A stretch of DNA of 64,000 bases from Pseudomonas sp. CC120222-01a (GCF_003097235.1 NZ_QEQQ01000028.1:1-64000), one strand, 5' to 3'. Numbered from the stretch's first letter, positions 31,250-40,329 are shown. Translations and numbers: made by a program. Notes: generated by a model from the letters alone, not told the origin.

Positions 31250-32077
31250 TTACTCGGCGATCTGCAGCTTGCGCGCCTGGGTATACACATACCGCACCTT
31301 CTCATACTCGAACGGCGAGTTGAGCTGCCCATAGCGGAATTTGGTGGTGTAGCGCTTGTCCACCACGCGCAAGGCGAAGATCTCGGGGTGATTTTCGCTG
31401 GCCTCGGCCACGTTCAGGTAATTGACCGCCTGCTCGCCGGCATAGTCCACCACCAGCCCGGTGGTGTCGCGCAGGTTCGACGGGCCGAGCACTGGCAGCA
31501 TCAGGTAGGGCCCCTCCGGCACGCCATAGAAGCCCAGGGTCTGGCCAAAGTCCTCGCTCTGGCGCGGCAGGCCCATGCTGGTGGCCGGGTCCCACAAGCC
31601 CCCCACGCCGATGATGGTGTTGAACATCAGCCGCGCGGTGATTTCCGCCGAGCGCTTGGCCTTTAGCTGCAGCACGCTGTTGAACAGGTTCGGTACGTCA
31701 CCCAGGTTGTTGAAGAAGTTGCTCACCCCGGTGCGCACGAAGCTGGGCGTGACGTACTGGTAGCCGCTGACCAGTGGCAGCAGCACCCATTGGTCCAGGC
31801 GGTAGTTGAAGTGGTAGATGCGCCGGTTCACCGATTCCAGCGGGTCGTACACGTTCAGTGCTTCCAGGGTCGAGCGTTCGAACTCGCGCTGGTCGAGCCC
31901 GGGGTTGAATTTCAGTTCGCGCAGCGGGTCGATGAAGCCGTCGGCCTCCGGCGTCAGCGGCGCCTGGGTAACTTGCGGGTCGGCTTCGATCACGCTGGCC
32001 CGTGGCGCGGTTTCCGCGGCCAGGGCATTGCCGGCGACGACGAGCAGCGCGGTGGCGAGGAGGAATGGGTTAGCCAC
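31250..32077 (-). CDS. mlaA: MlaA/VacJ family outer-membrane lipid asymmetry protein
   Basis: MlaA removes mislocalised phospholipids from the outer leaflet of the outer membrane and passes them to MlaC. The 275-residue protein has family motifs DPLESVNRRIYHFNYRLDQWVLLPLVSGYQYV, RTGVSNFFNNLGDVPNLFNSVLQLK and GVPEGPYLMLPVLGPSNLRDTTG. It starts with GTG at 32077 (MANPFLLATALL), overlapping the upstream stop codon, with GGAG seven bases before. The N-terminus is a Sec-type signal with no cysteine lipobox; E. coli MlaA is a lipoprotein, so this is a noticeable difference. It is coupled to the hydrolase gene. Confidence 0.92.
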   Translation of the reverse strand: MANPFLLATALLVVAGNALAAETAPRASVIEADPQVTQAPLTPEADGFIDPLRELKFNPGLDQREFERSTLEALNVYDPLESVNRRIYHFNYRLDQWVLLPLVSGYQYVTPSFVRTGVSNFFNNLGDVPNLFNSVLQLKAKRSAEITARLMFNTIIGVGGLWDPATSMGLPRQSEDFGQTLGFYGVPEGPYLMLPVLGPSNLRDTTGLVVDYAGEQAVNYLNVAEASENHPEIFALRVVDKRYTTKFRYGQLNSPFEYEKVRYVYTQARKLQIAE

Positions 32078-33368
32078 GGAAGAACTCCAGCATGGCGTCG
32101 CTGTTGACGCGGTAATTGAGGTTGCCGCAATGGCCGCCATGGGGGTAAAGGGTCAGCCGGTCGCCGAACACCTTGCGCAGGAAACCGATATCGCCGGGGC
32201 CGAGGATGACGTCGTCGGCATTGTGCATCACGGCGATCTTGTTGCTGTTGTGCAGGTAGTCTTCCAGGGCATACAGGCTGACCTGGTTGACCAGTTGCAG
32301 GATGCTGTTGCCATCGGTACGGGCGCGCCACATCGGGATCACCTGCTCGGTCATGTAGCAGTCGAAGTCGCATTGCAGGGCCCGCTTGAAGAACGGCGTC
32401 AGGCTGCTGCCCTCGGTGATCGGGAACTTCGGCGGAATGATCAGGCCGCGGCGGTTGATCAGGTCGGAGGTGAAGGCGATATCGGCCGCCGAGAAGCGGA
32501 ACGAGGTGCCGATGAGCATGGCCATCTGTTCGTTGGACAGGTGCTGTTTCGACTGCTGGAAGTCATACAGCAGGGCGTCGTTGAGGTCGATATAGCCCTT
32601 GTCCTGGAAGTAGCGGGTGAGCTTCTCGAGCATCAGCTCATAGAAAGTGGTGCTGCGGTCGATGCCCTTGACCTGGGTCTGCACCAGCTTGTCGAGGTTG
32701 TTGATCGAGGTGTACAGGTTGACCGGCGGATTGAGCAGCAGCACGCGCTTGAAGTTGAAGCTGCGACGGGTTTCGTCGAGGTGGCTGACGAAAGCGGCGT
32801 CCAGCGCGCCCAGGCTGTAACCGGTGAGGTAGTACTCGCTGACCGGCAGGCGTGGGTGCTGGGCACGCACGGCCTGCATCACCCGGTACATGTCTTCGGC
32901 GTCTTCCTTGCTGACGCCGGGGGTGGCGAAGCGCGAGGCGGCGCTCATGAAGTCGTAGCTGGTTGGCGACGACAGCTGCACCACGTGGTAGCCGGCCTGG
33001 TAGAACAGCTTCTTGAGGTATTCGTTGATGCTGCTGGAGTAAGGCGCACCGGTACCTGCGATGAGGAAGATCAGCGGCGCCTCGTGGTCCTGGCGTGCCA
33101 GGCGGTACTTGAGCTTCTTCACTGCCCAGAAGTTGTCGGGCAGGGTGAACTCGCGCTCGGGGCGCAGGTTCAGGCTGTAGTCGGACTGGTTGATGTCATC
33201 GTCGCTGGGCAGGGTCGGGCGCTGCTCCGGCGGCGTGGTGGCGATGGTCGCCTCGAACGGGTTGGTCAAGGGGTAGCCGTAGCTTGCGGCGTCGATATCC
33301 CGCGCCGAAGCGGCCGCAGCCATGAGCAGGCCGCCAATAAGGGCGGCAAGGCGCCAAGATCGAAGCAT
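32070..33368 (-). CDS. Predicted alpha/beta hydrolase, periplasmic, coupled to mlaA
   Basis: A 432-residue protein with a Sec signal peptide (MLRSWRLAALIGGLLMAAAASA). An alpha/beta-hydrolase fold is suggested by APLIFLIAGTGAPYSSS (oxyanion strand), the nucleophile elbow YYLTGYSLGALDAAF (G-x-S-x-G at about 190) and a late Asp/His (NADDVILGPGD, YPHGGHCGNLNY). The ATG at 33368 has GGGGGA five bases upstream; an in-frame TTG at 33389 is less likely. The mlaA GTG overlaps its stop, so the two proteins are made together. This suggests a lipase or esterase acting with MlaA, but it is inference. Confidence 0.78.
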   Translation of the reverse strand: MLRSWRLAALIGGLLMAAAASARDIDAASYGYPLTNPFEATIATTPPEQRPTLPSDDDINQSDYSLNLRPEREFTLPDNFWAVKKLKYRLARQDHEAPLIFLIAGTGAPYSSSINEYLKKLFYQAGYHVVQLSSPTSYDFMSAASRFATPGVSKEDAEDMYRVMQAVRAQHPRLPVSEYYLTGYSLGALDAAFVSHLDETRRSFNFKRVLLLNPPVNLYTSINNLDKLVQTQVKGIDRSTTFYELMLEKLTRYFQDKGYIDLNDALLYDFQQSKQHLSNEQMAMLIGTSFRFSAADIAFTSDLINRRGLIIPPKFPITEGSSLTPFFKRALQCDFDCYMTEQVIPMWRARTDGNSILQLVNQVSLYALEDYLHNSNKIAVMHNADDVILGPGDIGFLRKVFGDRLTLYPHGGHCGNLNYRVNSDAMLEFFRG

Positions 33369-33557
33369 GTATTCCCCCAGAAGGATCAAGGTCGTGCAGT
33401 ACGCAGGCTAGGACCACGATAGCCTGGGCAAAGTTGCCGAGTGCGGTGGCCTTTGGTGTGCTTGTTATCTGCAACATAGCTGCAGGGTTGTGATTTTGCC
33501 TTACAACAGGGCTTGGGCGATCATGGATGATTTCGATTACCGCTATTGGAGAATGGG

Positions 33558-33923
33558 ATGTCTCGATCGCTGCCGGCAGCTCTACTGCTGATGTTTCTGG
33601 CCATCTGGCTCGCGGCCAGTTATGGCGTGCGCTATCGGTTGATGGAGGATGCACAGTGGGTTGGCCTGTGCGCGGTGCCAGGCGACTACTGGCAGTGCCA
33701 GGTGCGTTCGTGGTTGGGGCTGGGCATTCACTTTCAGGTGATGGCCTGGGTCGGGTTGGGGTTGGCGTTGCTCGCGCAGGTCATTGCCGGTCGCGGCGGC
33801 TGGTGGCTGGCGGTGCTGGCGCTGGTGTTCGGTGTTCCGGCGCTGGTGTTGTACACCGCCAGCATTGCTGTGTTCGCCGTAGTGTTGGCGGGGTTGCGGC
33901 TGGTTCGGCAGCCCGCAGCCTGA
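33558..33923 (+). CDS. Hypothetical integral membrane protein (121 aa)
   Basis: A 121-residue protein with three or four hydrophobic helices (LLLMFLAIWLAASYGV, FQVMAWVGLGLALLAQVIAG, WWLAVLALVFGVPALVLYTASIAVFAVVLAGL). Two Cys residues flank the first loop (GLCAVPGDYWQCQVRSW). The ATG at 33558 has GGAG upstream; a TTG at 33546 is in frame. It diverges from the hydrolase-mlaA pair and converges on the GH17 gene across a REP pair. I recognise no family; function unknown. Confidence 0.65.
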   Translation: MSRSLPAALLLMFLAIWLAASYGVRYRLMEDAQWVGLCAVPGDYWQCQVRSWLGLGIHFQVMAWVGLGLALLAQVIAGRGGWWLAVLALVFGVPALVLYTASIAVFAVVLAGLRLVRQPAA

Positions 33924-33937
33924 AAAGCTGCGCGGTC

Positions 33938-34057
33938 TCTGTGGGAGCGGCCTTGCGTCGCGAAAGGGCCGCGTAGCGGCCCCGGCAATTTCTGCTGCGA
34001 TGCTGGGATCCTGGGGCCGCTGTGCGCCCCTTTCGCGACGCAAGGCCGCTCCCACAT
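33938..34057. repeat. REP pair between the hypothetical membrane gene and the GH17 gene
   Basis: Inverted copies with cgcgaaaggg-type ends and exactly matching stems (ggccttgcgtcgcgaaa / tttcgcgacgcaaggcc), plus outer GGCCGC..GCGGCC arms. It lies between convergent genes and probably ends both transcripts. Confidence 0.88.
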
Positions 34058-34060
34058 AAC

Positions 34061-35626
34061 TCAGTGTCTCCTGTTAAGCCGCAAGCTCCGCCAGAGCGCC
34101 ACAGTCATCATCACACTGACCACCGCCCACCCCCAAGCCTGCTGATTCTCCAACCCTTCCCGATACAACTGCGGCAACACCCCGGCCCCCACGATAAAGG
34201 CCAGTAACGCCACCTCCGCTCGCCGAGCCGCCACCGGCTTCAACAGGTACACCACCGCCGGCAATGCCAGCGCCACGCTCGGGAAGCTCCGGTAGCGCGG
34301 GTCGAACACCATAGCCAGCATGCTCACCGCCGCCGCAAAACCGGCTGCCAGCAACCACCAGCCTGCACGCGCCTGCAACCAGGCGAACAGCCGTTCACGC
34401 CAGCCGTTACGACGGACCAAGGCAAGGGCCGCATGCATCAGCACCAGCAGGTTCAACCCGGCCAGCACCACCGCCCACACCCATTCCCCGGCAAACCGCG
34501 CATGGGTGCGCATCAACTCTCCCCACAATCCCAGGCAGCCTGCGCCAAATGCGGCCAGCAACGGCAGCAGCAGGGCCGCCAGCGGTGTTGCGGGGCGCCC
34601 GGCCATCAGCAGCGTGACCGCCATCAACAGCACGCTCGCCAGCAACCACTGCGGCCAGTAATGCAGGTTGCTGACCGGCCCTTCGAGCACGCCCTTGTCC
34701 TGCCGGTCGGCATCGTAGAGCCCCCAGTAACCGCCAACGGCGCCTTCGCTGGCACGCTTCCACGGCTGGTCGAACGCTTCGATCAGGTTGTAATGCCAGC
34801 CATTGGCTTCGGCCATGCTGACGAAGCCACGAATGAAACGCGCCTCGTTGGCCCGGCTGGGTACGGCGGTCTCGCGCTGGCGGCCTTCGCTGGGCCAGCC
34901 GGTTTCGCCGATGAAGATGTCCTTGGGCGCGAAACGGTTGCCGAACACCTGGCGCACGTCGGCAACATGGGCCAGGGCATCGTCAATGCCGCGCGGCTCG
35001 TCTTCCCAGTAGGGCAGCAGGTGGATGGTCAGGAAGTCCACGGCTGGTGCCACCTGCGGGTGTTGCAACCAGAACTCCCAGACATCGGCATAGGTGACCG
35101 GCACCTTGACCTGGCTCTTCACCTTGTTGATCAGTGCGGCCAGCTGCTCGCCGGTCACTTCCTTGCGCAACAGCGCCTCGTTGCCGACGATCACCGCGCT
35201 GACCACGTCCGGGTTGGCATTGGCGGCGGCGATCAGCGCGTCCACCTCCTTGCCGGTGTCGACCGGGTTGGCGTTGACCCAGGCCCCGAGCATCACTTTC
35301 AGCCCATGCTTGCGCGCCAGCGCCGGGATTGCCTCAAGGCCGGTCATCGAATAGGTGCGGATGCACTGGAATCGCTCGGCCAGCAACGCCAGGTCGGCGT
35401 CCATGCGCGCCGGGCGCAGGCGGAAAGGCTGGTCGAAGGGCGACTGGTCCTTGTCGAACGGCGTGTACGACGCACACTGCAGTTTATGCGTGGGGCTGGC
35501 GGCGTCGGGCAGCAAGACCGGTTTGCCCAGCCCGTACCAGAGCGCCCCCAGCCCGAGCAGGGCGAGCAGGCAGGCGAGCAGGTACAACGGCAGCAGGCGG
35601 GAAGCATCAGGCATCGGGCGGTCCAT
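34061..35626 (-). CDS. GH17 family membrane-bound beta-glucan hydrolase/transglucosylase-like protein
   Basis: A 521-residue protein. After an N-terminal membrane helix (LLPLYLLACLLALLGLGALWYGL) comes a periplasmic glycoside hydrolase family 17 domain (about 50-320) with both catalytic glutamates: SAVIVGNEALLRKEV (acid/base) and IFIGETGWPSEGR (nucleophile). The C-terminal third is six or seven hydrophobic helices. Such proteins are often annotated as beta-1,6-glucan synthases; bacterial GH17 enzymes are known to act as beta-glucan transglucosylases. Periplasmic glucan making or remodelling is the likely role. The ATG at 35626 was chosen over an in-frame TTG; no strong Shine-Dalgarno. Confidence 0.85.
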   Translation of the reverse strand: MDRPMPDASRLLPLYLLACLLALLGLGALWYGLGKPVLLPDAASPTHKLQCASYTPFDKDQSPFDQPFRLRPARMDADLALLAERFQCIRTYSMTGLEAIPALARKHGLKVMLGAWVNANPVDTGKEVDALIAAANANPDVVSAVIVGNEALLRKEVTGEQLAALINKVKSQVKVPVTYADVWEFWLQHPQVAPAVDFLTIHLLPYWEDEPRGIDDALAHVADVRQVFGNRFAPKDIFIGETGWPSEGRQRETAVPSRANEARFIRGFVSMAEANGWHYNLIEAFDQPWKRASEGAVGGYWGLYDADRQDKGVLEGPVSNLHYWPQWLLASVLLMAVTLLMAGRPATPLAALLLPLLAAFGAGCLGLWGELMRTHARFAGEWVWAVVLAGLNLLVLMHAALALVRRNGWRERLFAWLQARAGWWLLAAGFAAAVSMLAMVFDPRYRSFPSVALALPAVVYLLKPVAARRAEVALLAFIVGAGVLPQLYREGLENQQAWGWAVVSVMMTVALWRSLRLNRRH

Positions 35627-35823
35627 CGTCAGGCGCAAAACGTTAGATAGTAGCCCGGCGCCAAACCTTTGGCATGCAAGGATCGCGCAGGTAGGCGTTG
35701 GCCGATGCCGCTAATGGCACAGTGCTGTCGCATATGGGGCAGTTACAGGTCGCAGTGGGAGCAGGTCGACCTGTGTTGCAGGAAGATGATGCAATCTCCA
35801 AGACCTGACGAGGGGATGCTTTG
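35627..35823 (+). promoter_or_regulatory. Leader of the ProX-like gene with a palindrome
   Basis: This 197-base gap carries the perfect palindrome CAGGTCGACCTG at 35762-35773, about 50 bases before the start codon, a plausible operator. No clear promoter boxes were found. Confidence 0.35.
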
Positions 35824-36684
35824 ATGGCAACTTTTACAAGAATGCGCCGTTTCCTGGGGGTGGGCACCGCCCTAGTATTGGCCGTGGGCGCTGCACAGGC
35901 CATGGCCAAAGAAGTCAGCATTGGTTACGTGGATGGTTGGGCCGACAGTGTGGCGACCACCAACGTGGCCGCAGAAGTGATCAAGCAGAAACTCGGCTAT
36001 GACGTGAAGCTGCAGGCCGTGGCCACTGGCATCATGTGGCAGGGGGTAGCCACCGGCAAGCTCGACGCCATGCTCTCGGCCTGGCTGCCGGTCACCCACG
36101 GTGAATACTGGGCCAAGAACAAGGACAACGTGGTCGACTACGGCCCGAACTTCAAGGATGCCAAGATCGGCCTGATCGTCCCCGAGTACGTCAAGGCCGT
36201 GAGCATTGCCGATCTCAAGACCGACAGCAGCTTCAAGCAGAAGATCGTTGGTATCGATGCCGGCTCTGGAGTAATGCTCAAGACCGACCAGGCGATCAAG
36301 GACTATGACCTGACCGGCTACAAGCTGCAGGCCAGCTCCGGCGCGGCGATGACCGCCGAACTGGGCCGCGCGTACGCCAAGCAGCAGTCGATTGCCGTGA
36401 CCGGCTGGGTGCCGCACTGGATGTTCGCCAAGTGGAAGCTGAAGTTCCTCGAAGACCCGAAAGGCGTGTATGGCGCGGCCGAGACCGTGAACAGCATCGG
36501 CAGCAAGGAACTGGGCACCAAGGCGCCGGAAGTGGCGGAGTTCCTGAAGAAATTCCAGTGGCAGTCCAAGGACGAGATCGGCGAGGTGATGCTGGCGATT
36601 CAGGAAGGTGCCAAGCCTGAGGCGGCGGCCAAGGACTGGGTGGCCAAGCACCCGGACCGGGTCAAGGAGTGGACTGGCAAGTAA
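35824..36684 (+). CDS. ProX/OpuAC-like quaternary-ammonium substrate-binding protein (orphan)
   Basis: A 286-residue periplasmic binding protein of the OpuAC family (glycine betaine, choline, carnitine). A Sec signal (RRFLGVGTALVLAVGAAQAMA) is followed by ISIGYVDGWADSVATTNVAAEVI-like sequence, IMWQGVATGKLDAMLSAWLPVTHGEYW, GIDAGSGVMLKTDQAI and VTGWVPHWMFAKWKLKFLEDP; the Trp residues are those expected to form an aromatic cage. The ATG at 35824 follows GAGGGG. No permease or ATPase gene is adjacent, so it must work with a transporter encoded elsewhere. The ligand is a betaine-type compound by family, not by proof. Confidence 0.88.
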   Translation: MATFTRMRRFLGVGTALVLAVGAAQAMAKEVSIGYVDGWADSVATTNVAAEVIKQKLGYDVKLQAVATGIMWQGVATGKLDAMLSAWLPVTHGEYWAKNKDNVVDYGPNFKDAKIGLIVPEYVKAVSIADLKTDSSFKQKIVGIDAGSGVMLKTDQAIKDYDLTGYKLQASSGAAMTAELGRAYAKQQSIAVTGWVPHWMFAKWKLKFLEDPKGVYGAAETVNSIGSKELGTKAPEVAEFLKKFQWQSKDEIGEVMLAIQEGAKPEAAAKDWVAKHPDRVKEWTGK

Positions 36685-36706
36685 CAACCCGTCAGGGCCA
36701 GTTTTG

Positions 36707-36772
36707 CTTCTTCGCGGGACAAGCCCGCTCCTACAGGTAACCGTGTGGGAGCGGGCATGCCCGCGAAAGGTC
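36707..36772. repeat. REP pair after the ProX-like gene
   Basis: Two inverted copies with only a short spacer (gggacaagcccgctcctaca then TGTGGGAGCGGGCATGCCC). The stems differ slightly between copies, unlike most other pairs here. It separates the ProX-like gene from yjcH-actP. Confidence 0.83.
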
Positions 36773-36901
36773 CGTTACTTTGTTACGCAATCGGTAAAAC
36801 ACCGTTGCATCTAAGACTAAGGTCGTCTGGTTGGCGTCCAACAGCTGCATAAAGTAAGGGTGTGGGTTCCATCCCCTACCTGTGCTGCTAGGACAAAAAC
36901 A
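36773..36901 (+). promoter_or_regulatory. Leader of yjcH-actP with direct repeat and A-rich motif
   Basis: This 129-base leader contains the tandem hexamers CTAAGACTAAGG (36811-36822), a possible regulator site. Between the AGGA ribosome-binding site and the ATG is AAAAACAA (36895-36902), which fits the Hfq/Crc motif AANAANAA. A sigma-54-like element was looked for, but the spacing is wrong. Confidence 0.4.
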
Positions 36902-37213
36902 ATGAACGACAGCATTTACCTCTCGATACAAAACAGCCCCCGTTTCAAGGAGCTGGTCAGCAAACGCGAACGGTTCGCCTGGATTCTCTCGGCGATCATG
37001 CTCGGCCTCTACTGCGCCTTCATCCTCCTGATCGCCTACGGTCCTCAGATTCTGGGCACCAAGCTCAGCCCTGACTCGTCGATTACCTGGGGCATTCCCC
37101 TGGGCGTCGGCCTGATCGTTTCGGCATTCGTCCTGACCGCCATCTACGTGCGCCGCGCCAACGGCGAGTTCGATGAGCTGAACAAGGCCATCCTGAAGGA
37201 GGCGCAACAATGA
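36902..37213 (+). CDS. yjcH: DUF485 (YjcH) membrane protein
   Basis: A 103-residue membrane protein with two hydrophobic helices ([22 protein letters not shown] and [20 protein letters not shown]). It is of the DUF485 family that nearly always precedes the acetate permease gene actP. The ATG at 36902 has AGGA eight bases upstream, and its stop overlaps the actP start (ATGA), so the two are translated together. Its role in acetate transport is not defined. Confidence 0.93.
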   Translation: MNDSIYLSIQNSPRFKELVSKRERFAWILSAIMLGLYCAFILLIAYGPQILGTKLSPDSSITWGIPLGVGLIVSAFVLTAIYVRRANGEFDELNKAILKEAQQ

Positions 37214-38874
37214 TTCGCCACGCCAAAGCCCTGGCCGTACTGGCCTGCGGAGCCTTCGCACCCGCCGTGTGGGCCGCCGATGCCCTGACCGGCGAGGTGC
37301 AGAAACAACCGCTGAACGTTCCGGCGATCGCCATGTTCGTGGCCTTCGTCGCCTTCACCCTCGGCATCACCTACTGGGCCTCCAAGCGCAACAAGTCGGC
37401 GGCGGACTACTACGCCGCCGGTGGCAAGATCACTGGCTTCCAGAATGGCCTGGCGATTGCCGGCGACTACATGTCGGCGGCCTCGTTCCTGGGTATTTCC
37501 GCCCTGGTGTTCACCTCTGGCTACGACGGCCTGATCTATTCGATCGGCTTCCTGGTCGGCTGGCCGATCATCCTCTTCCTGATTGCCGAACGCCTGCGCA
37601 ACCTCGGCAAGTACACCTTCGCCGACGTCGCCTCGTACCGCCTCGGGCAGAAGGAAATCCGTACCCTGTCGGCCTCCGGTTCGCTGGTGGTGGTGGCGTT
37701 CTACCTGATCGCGCAGATGGTCGGCGCGGGCAAGCTGATCGAGCTGCTGTTTGGCCTGGACTACCACGTCGCGGTGATCCTGGTGGGTATCCTGATGTGC
37801 CTGTACGTGCTGTTCGGCGGCATGCTGGCCACCACCTGGGTACAGATCATCAAGGCTGTGCTGCTGCTGTCCGGTGCCAGCTTCATGGCGCTGATGGTGA
37901 TGAAGCACGTCGGCTTCGACTTCAACACGCTGTTCTCCGAAGCAATCAAGGTGCACGCCAAGGGCGAGGCGATCATGAGCCCGGGCGGCCTGGTCAAGGA
38001 CCCGATCTCGGCATTCTCGCTGGGCCTGGCGCTGATGTTCGGTACCGCTGGCCTGCCGCACATCCTGATGCGCTTCTTCACCGTCAGTGACGCCAAGGAA
38101 GCCCGCAAGAGCGTGCTGTACGCCACCGGCTTCATCGGCTACTTCTACATCCTGACCTTCATCATCGGCTTCGGCGCGATCCTGCTGGTCAGCACCAACC
38201 CGGACTTCAAGGACGCCGCAGGCGCCCTGATCGGCGGCAACAACATGGCGGCGGTGCACCTGGCCGATGCCGTGGGTGGCAGCGTGTTCCTCGGCTTCAT
38301 CTCCGCCGTGGCCTTCGCCACCATCCTGGCGGTGGTCGCCGGCCTGACCCTGGCCGGTGCCTCGGCGGTTTCCCACGACCTGTACGCCAGTGTCTGGCGC
38401 AAGGGCAAGGCCAACGACAAGGATGAAATCCGCGTGTCGAAGATCACCACCGTCGCCCTCGGCGTGCTGGCGATCGGCCTGGGCATCCTGTTCGAGAAGC
38501 AGAACATCGCCTTCATGGTCGGCCTGGCGTTCTCCATCGCCGCCAGCTGCAACTTCCCGGTACTGCTGCTCTCGATGTACTGGAAGAAGCTGACCACCCG
38601 CGGCGCCATGATCGGCGGCTGGCTGGGCCTGATCAGCGCGGTGACGCTGATGATCCTCGGCCCGACCATCTGGGTGCAGATCCTCGGTCACGAAAAAGCC
38701 ATCTACCCGTACGAATACCCGGCGCTGTTCTCGATGGCCATTGCCTTCGTCAGCATCTGGTTCTTCTCGGTCACCGACAAGTCCAAGGCGGCTGACGACG
38801 AGCGTGCGCTGTTCTACCCGCAGTTCGTTCGTTCGCAAACTGGCCTGGGGGCTTCTGGCGCGGTTTCGCACTGA
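37210..38874 (+). CDS. actP: Cation:acetate symporter ActP
   Basis: A 554-residue sodium:solute symporter-family permease for acetate and other short monocarboxylates. A signal-like leader ([24 protein letters not shown]) is followed by about thirteen helices. Family signatures include [70 protein letters not shown] and [25 protein letters not shown]. It overlaps yjcH by four bases. Expression is likely catabolite-controlled (see the A-rich motif before yjcH). A terminator lies 16 bases downstream. Confidence 0.95.
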   Translation: MIRHAKALAVLACGAFAPAVWAADALTGEVQKQPLNVPAIAMFVAFVAFTLGITYWASKRNKSAADYYAAGGKITGFQNGLAIAGDYMSAASFLGISALVFTSGYDGLIYSIGFLVGWPIILFLIAERLRNLGKYTFADVASYRLGQKEIRTLSASGSLVVVAFYLIAQMVGAGKLIELLFGLDYHVAVILVGILMCLYVLFGGMLATTWVQIIKAVLLLSGASFMALMVMKHVGFDFNTLFSEAIKVHAKGEAIMSPGGLVKDPISAFSLGLALMFGTAGLPHILMRFFTVSDAKEARKSVLYATGFIGYFYILTFIIGFGAILLVSTNPDFKDAAGALIGGNNMAAVHLADAVGGSVFLGFISAVAFATILAVVAGLTLAGASAVSHDLYASVWRKGKANDKDEIRVSKITTVALGVLAIGLGILFEKQNIAFMVGLAFSIAASCNFPVLLLSMYWKKLTTRGAMIGGWLGLISAVTLMILGPTIWVQILGHEKAIYPYEYPALFSMAIAFVSIWFFSVTDKSKAADDERALFYPQFVRSQTGLGASGAVSH

Positions 38875-38890
38875 TACCCTTCGGCAATTG

Positions 38891-38922
38891 AAAAACCGCG
38901 CCTTGGCGCGGTTTTTCGTTTT
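38891..38922 (+). terminator. Rho-independent terminator of yjcH-actP
   Basis: AAAAACCGCGCC (38891-38902), a TT loop, then GGCGCGGTTTTT (38905-38916) form a perfect 12-bp inverted repeat with a T tract on both strands. It also lies just past the DUF3309 stop on the other strand, so it could end both transcripts. Confidence 0.88.
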
Positions 38923-38928
38923 CTGCGG

Positions 38929-39081
38929 CTAGATCATCCCTAGCAGCAACAGCACCAGCAGAATCACCAGCACCACGCCGACGATGCCGGACGGGCCGTA
39001 GCCCCAACTGCGCGAGTGCGGGAAGACCGGTAAGCCACCAATCAGCAGAAGGATCAGGATGATGATGAGAATCGTGGTCAT
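38929..39081 (-). CDS. DUF3309 family small membrane protein
   Basis: A 50-residue protein read directly from the sequence: a hydrophobic start (MTTILIIILILLLIGGLPVF), the family-like middle PHSRSWGYGPSGIVG, and a second hydrophobic stretch VVLVILLVLLLLGMI. This pattern matches DUF3309, small envelope proteins common in proteobacteria with no known function. AAGGA lies eight bases before the ATG at 39081. It converges with actP over the shared terminator and diverges from the SDR gene across a 312-base gap. Confidence 0.85.
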   Translation of the reverse strand: MTTILIIILILLLIGGLPVFPHSRSWGYGPSGIVGVVLVILLVLLLLGMI

Positions 39082-39393
39082 GACGGAGTCCTTGCGTGGT
39101 TGAGGGTCAAGGGCCTCGGAATGCTGGCCTCTTGTAAATTCGGACCGGTGCCGCTTGCCAAAGATTCCATTTCAATACTGCCTGTGCTGGCCTCTTCGCG
39201 GCTAAAGCCGCTCCCACAGGGATCACCTCAGGCCTGAGGCCAGCACAGTACCTGTGGGAGCGGCTTTAGCCGCGAAGAGGCCGGCACTGACCACACAGTC
39301 ATGCCTGCCCATTCACTACCCTGATGAATCCTGCCTCTGGCCAAGGCCTTGATTAGACTCGTTGCACAACCTGTCACAACAAGGCGTGCCACC
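39082..39393. other. 312-base divergent gap between DUF3309 and SDR genes
   Basis: Most of this gap is a REP pair (39177-39284), an unusual site because the flanking genes diverge. The parts outside it hold no convincing promoter boxes or operators by eye. No further open frame with a ribosome-binding site was found. Confidence 0.5.
39177..39284. repeat. REP pair in a divergent intergenic region
   Basis: Inverted copies with identical stem type (gctaaagccg / cggctttagc) flank a spacer that is itself a 14-base palindrome, CCTCAGGCCTGAGG (39226-39239). Confidence 0.87.
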
Positions 39394-40203
39394 ATGCAAA
39401 ACCGCATCATGATCACTGGCGCCGGCTCGGGCCTGGGCCGCGAGATCGCCCTGCGCTGGGCGCGCGAGGGCTGGCGCCTGGCGCTGGCCGATGTCAACGA
39501 AGCGGGCCTGCGCGAGACCCTGGAGTTAGTGCGCTCCGCAGGCGGCGAGGGCTTCGTCCAGCGCTGCGACGTGCGCGACTACAGCCAGCTCACCGCCCTG
39601 GCCCAGGCCTGCGAAGAAAGGTTCGGCGGCATCGACGTGATCGTCAACAACGCTGGCGTCGCCTCGGGCGGCTTCTTCGCCGAGCTGTCGCTGGAAGACT
39701 GGGACTGGCAGATCGCGGTCAACCTGATGGGGGTGGTCAAGGGCTGCAAGGCGTTCCTGCCGCAGCTCGAGCGCAGCAAGGGGCGCATCATCAACGTCGC
39801 CTCCATGGCGGCGCTGATGCAGGGCCCGGGGATGAGCAACTACAACGTGGCCAAGGCCGGTGTGCTGGCGCTGTCGGAGAGCCTGCTGGTGGAATTGCAC
39901 CAGCTTGAAGTGGCCGTGCACTGCGTGTGCCCGTCGTTCTTCCAGACCAACCTGCTCGATTCCTTCCGCGGGCCGAACCCGGCGATGAAGGCCCAGGTCG
40001 GCAAGCTGCTGGAAGGCTCGCCGATCAGCGCGGCGGATATTGCCGACTACATCCACCAGCAAGTGGCGGCGGGTGAGTTTCTGATCCTGCCCCATGAGGC
40101 TGGGCGCCAGGCCTGGCAACTCAAACGTCAGGCGCCGGAGCGGCTGTACGACGAGATGGCGGACATGGCGGTGAAGATGCGGGCCAAGGCGCAGCCACGC
40201 TGA
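39394..40203 (+). CDS. Short-chain dehydrogenase/reductase (SDR family)
   Basis: A classical SDR of 269 residues with cofactor motif ITGAGSGLGREIAL at about 7-20, NNAG in IVNNAGVASGGFF, Ser in INVASMAALMQG and the catalytic YNVAKAGVLAL (YxxxK). The C-terminal tail (QVAAGEFLILPHEAGRQAWQLKRQAPERLYDEMADMAVKM) resembles a group of Pseudomonas SDRs of unknown substrate. The ATG at 39394 was chosen. It precedes rsmI by 126 bases. The substrate is unknown. Confidence 0.87.
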   Translation: MQNRIMITGAGSGLGREIALRWAREGWRLALADVNEAGLRETLELVRSAGGEGFVQRCDVRDYSQLTALAQACEERFGGIDVIVNNAGVASGGFFAELSLEDWDWQIAVNLMGVVKGCKAFLPQLERSKGRIINVASMAALMQGPGMSNYNVAKAGVLALSESLLVELHQLEVAVHCVCPSFFQTNLLDSFRGPNPAMKAQVGKLLEGSPISAADIADYIHQQVAAGEFLILPHEAGRQAWQLKRQAPERLYDEMADMAVKMRAKAQPR

Positions 40204-40329
40204 TTGTAGGATCTGTCTGTAGGAGAAGTTACCAGCCCTTGTAGGTTTGCTCTGAATTGCTGGTGAAGCATTGTCCAGACGAATATCCCCAAGCACTCTG
40301 CGGTTTTTTCCTGTTGAGAGGACCGGAGC

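Noticed and set aside
36825-36855. Sigma-54 promoter upstream of yjcH (TTGGCGT..CTGCA)
   Set aside because: The distance between the GG and GC elements is off by one or two bases from the strict -24/-12 spacing.
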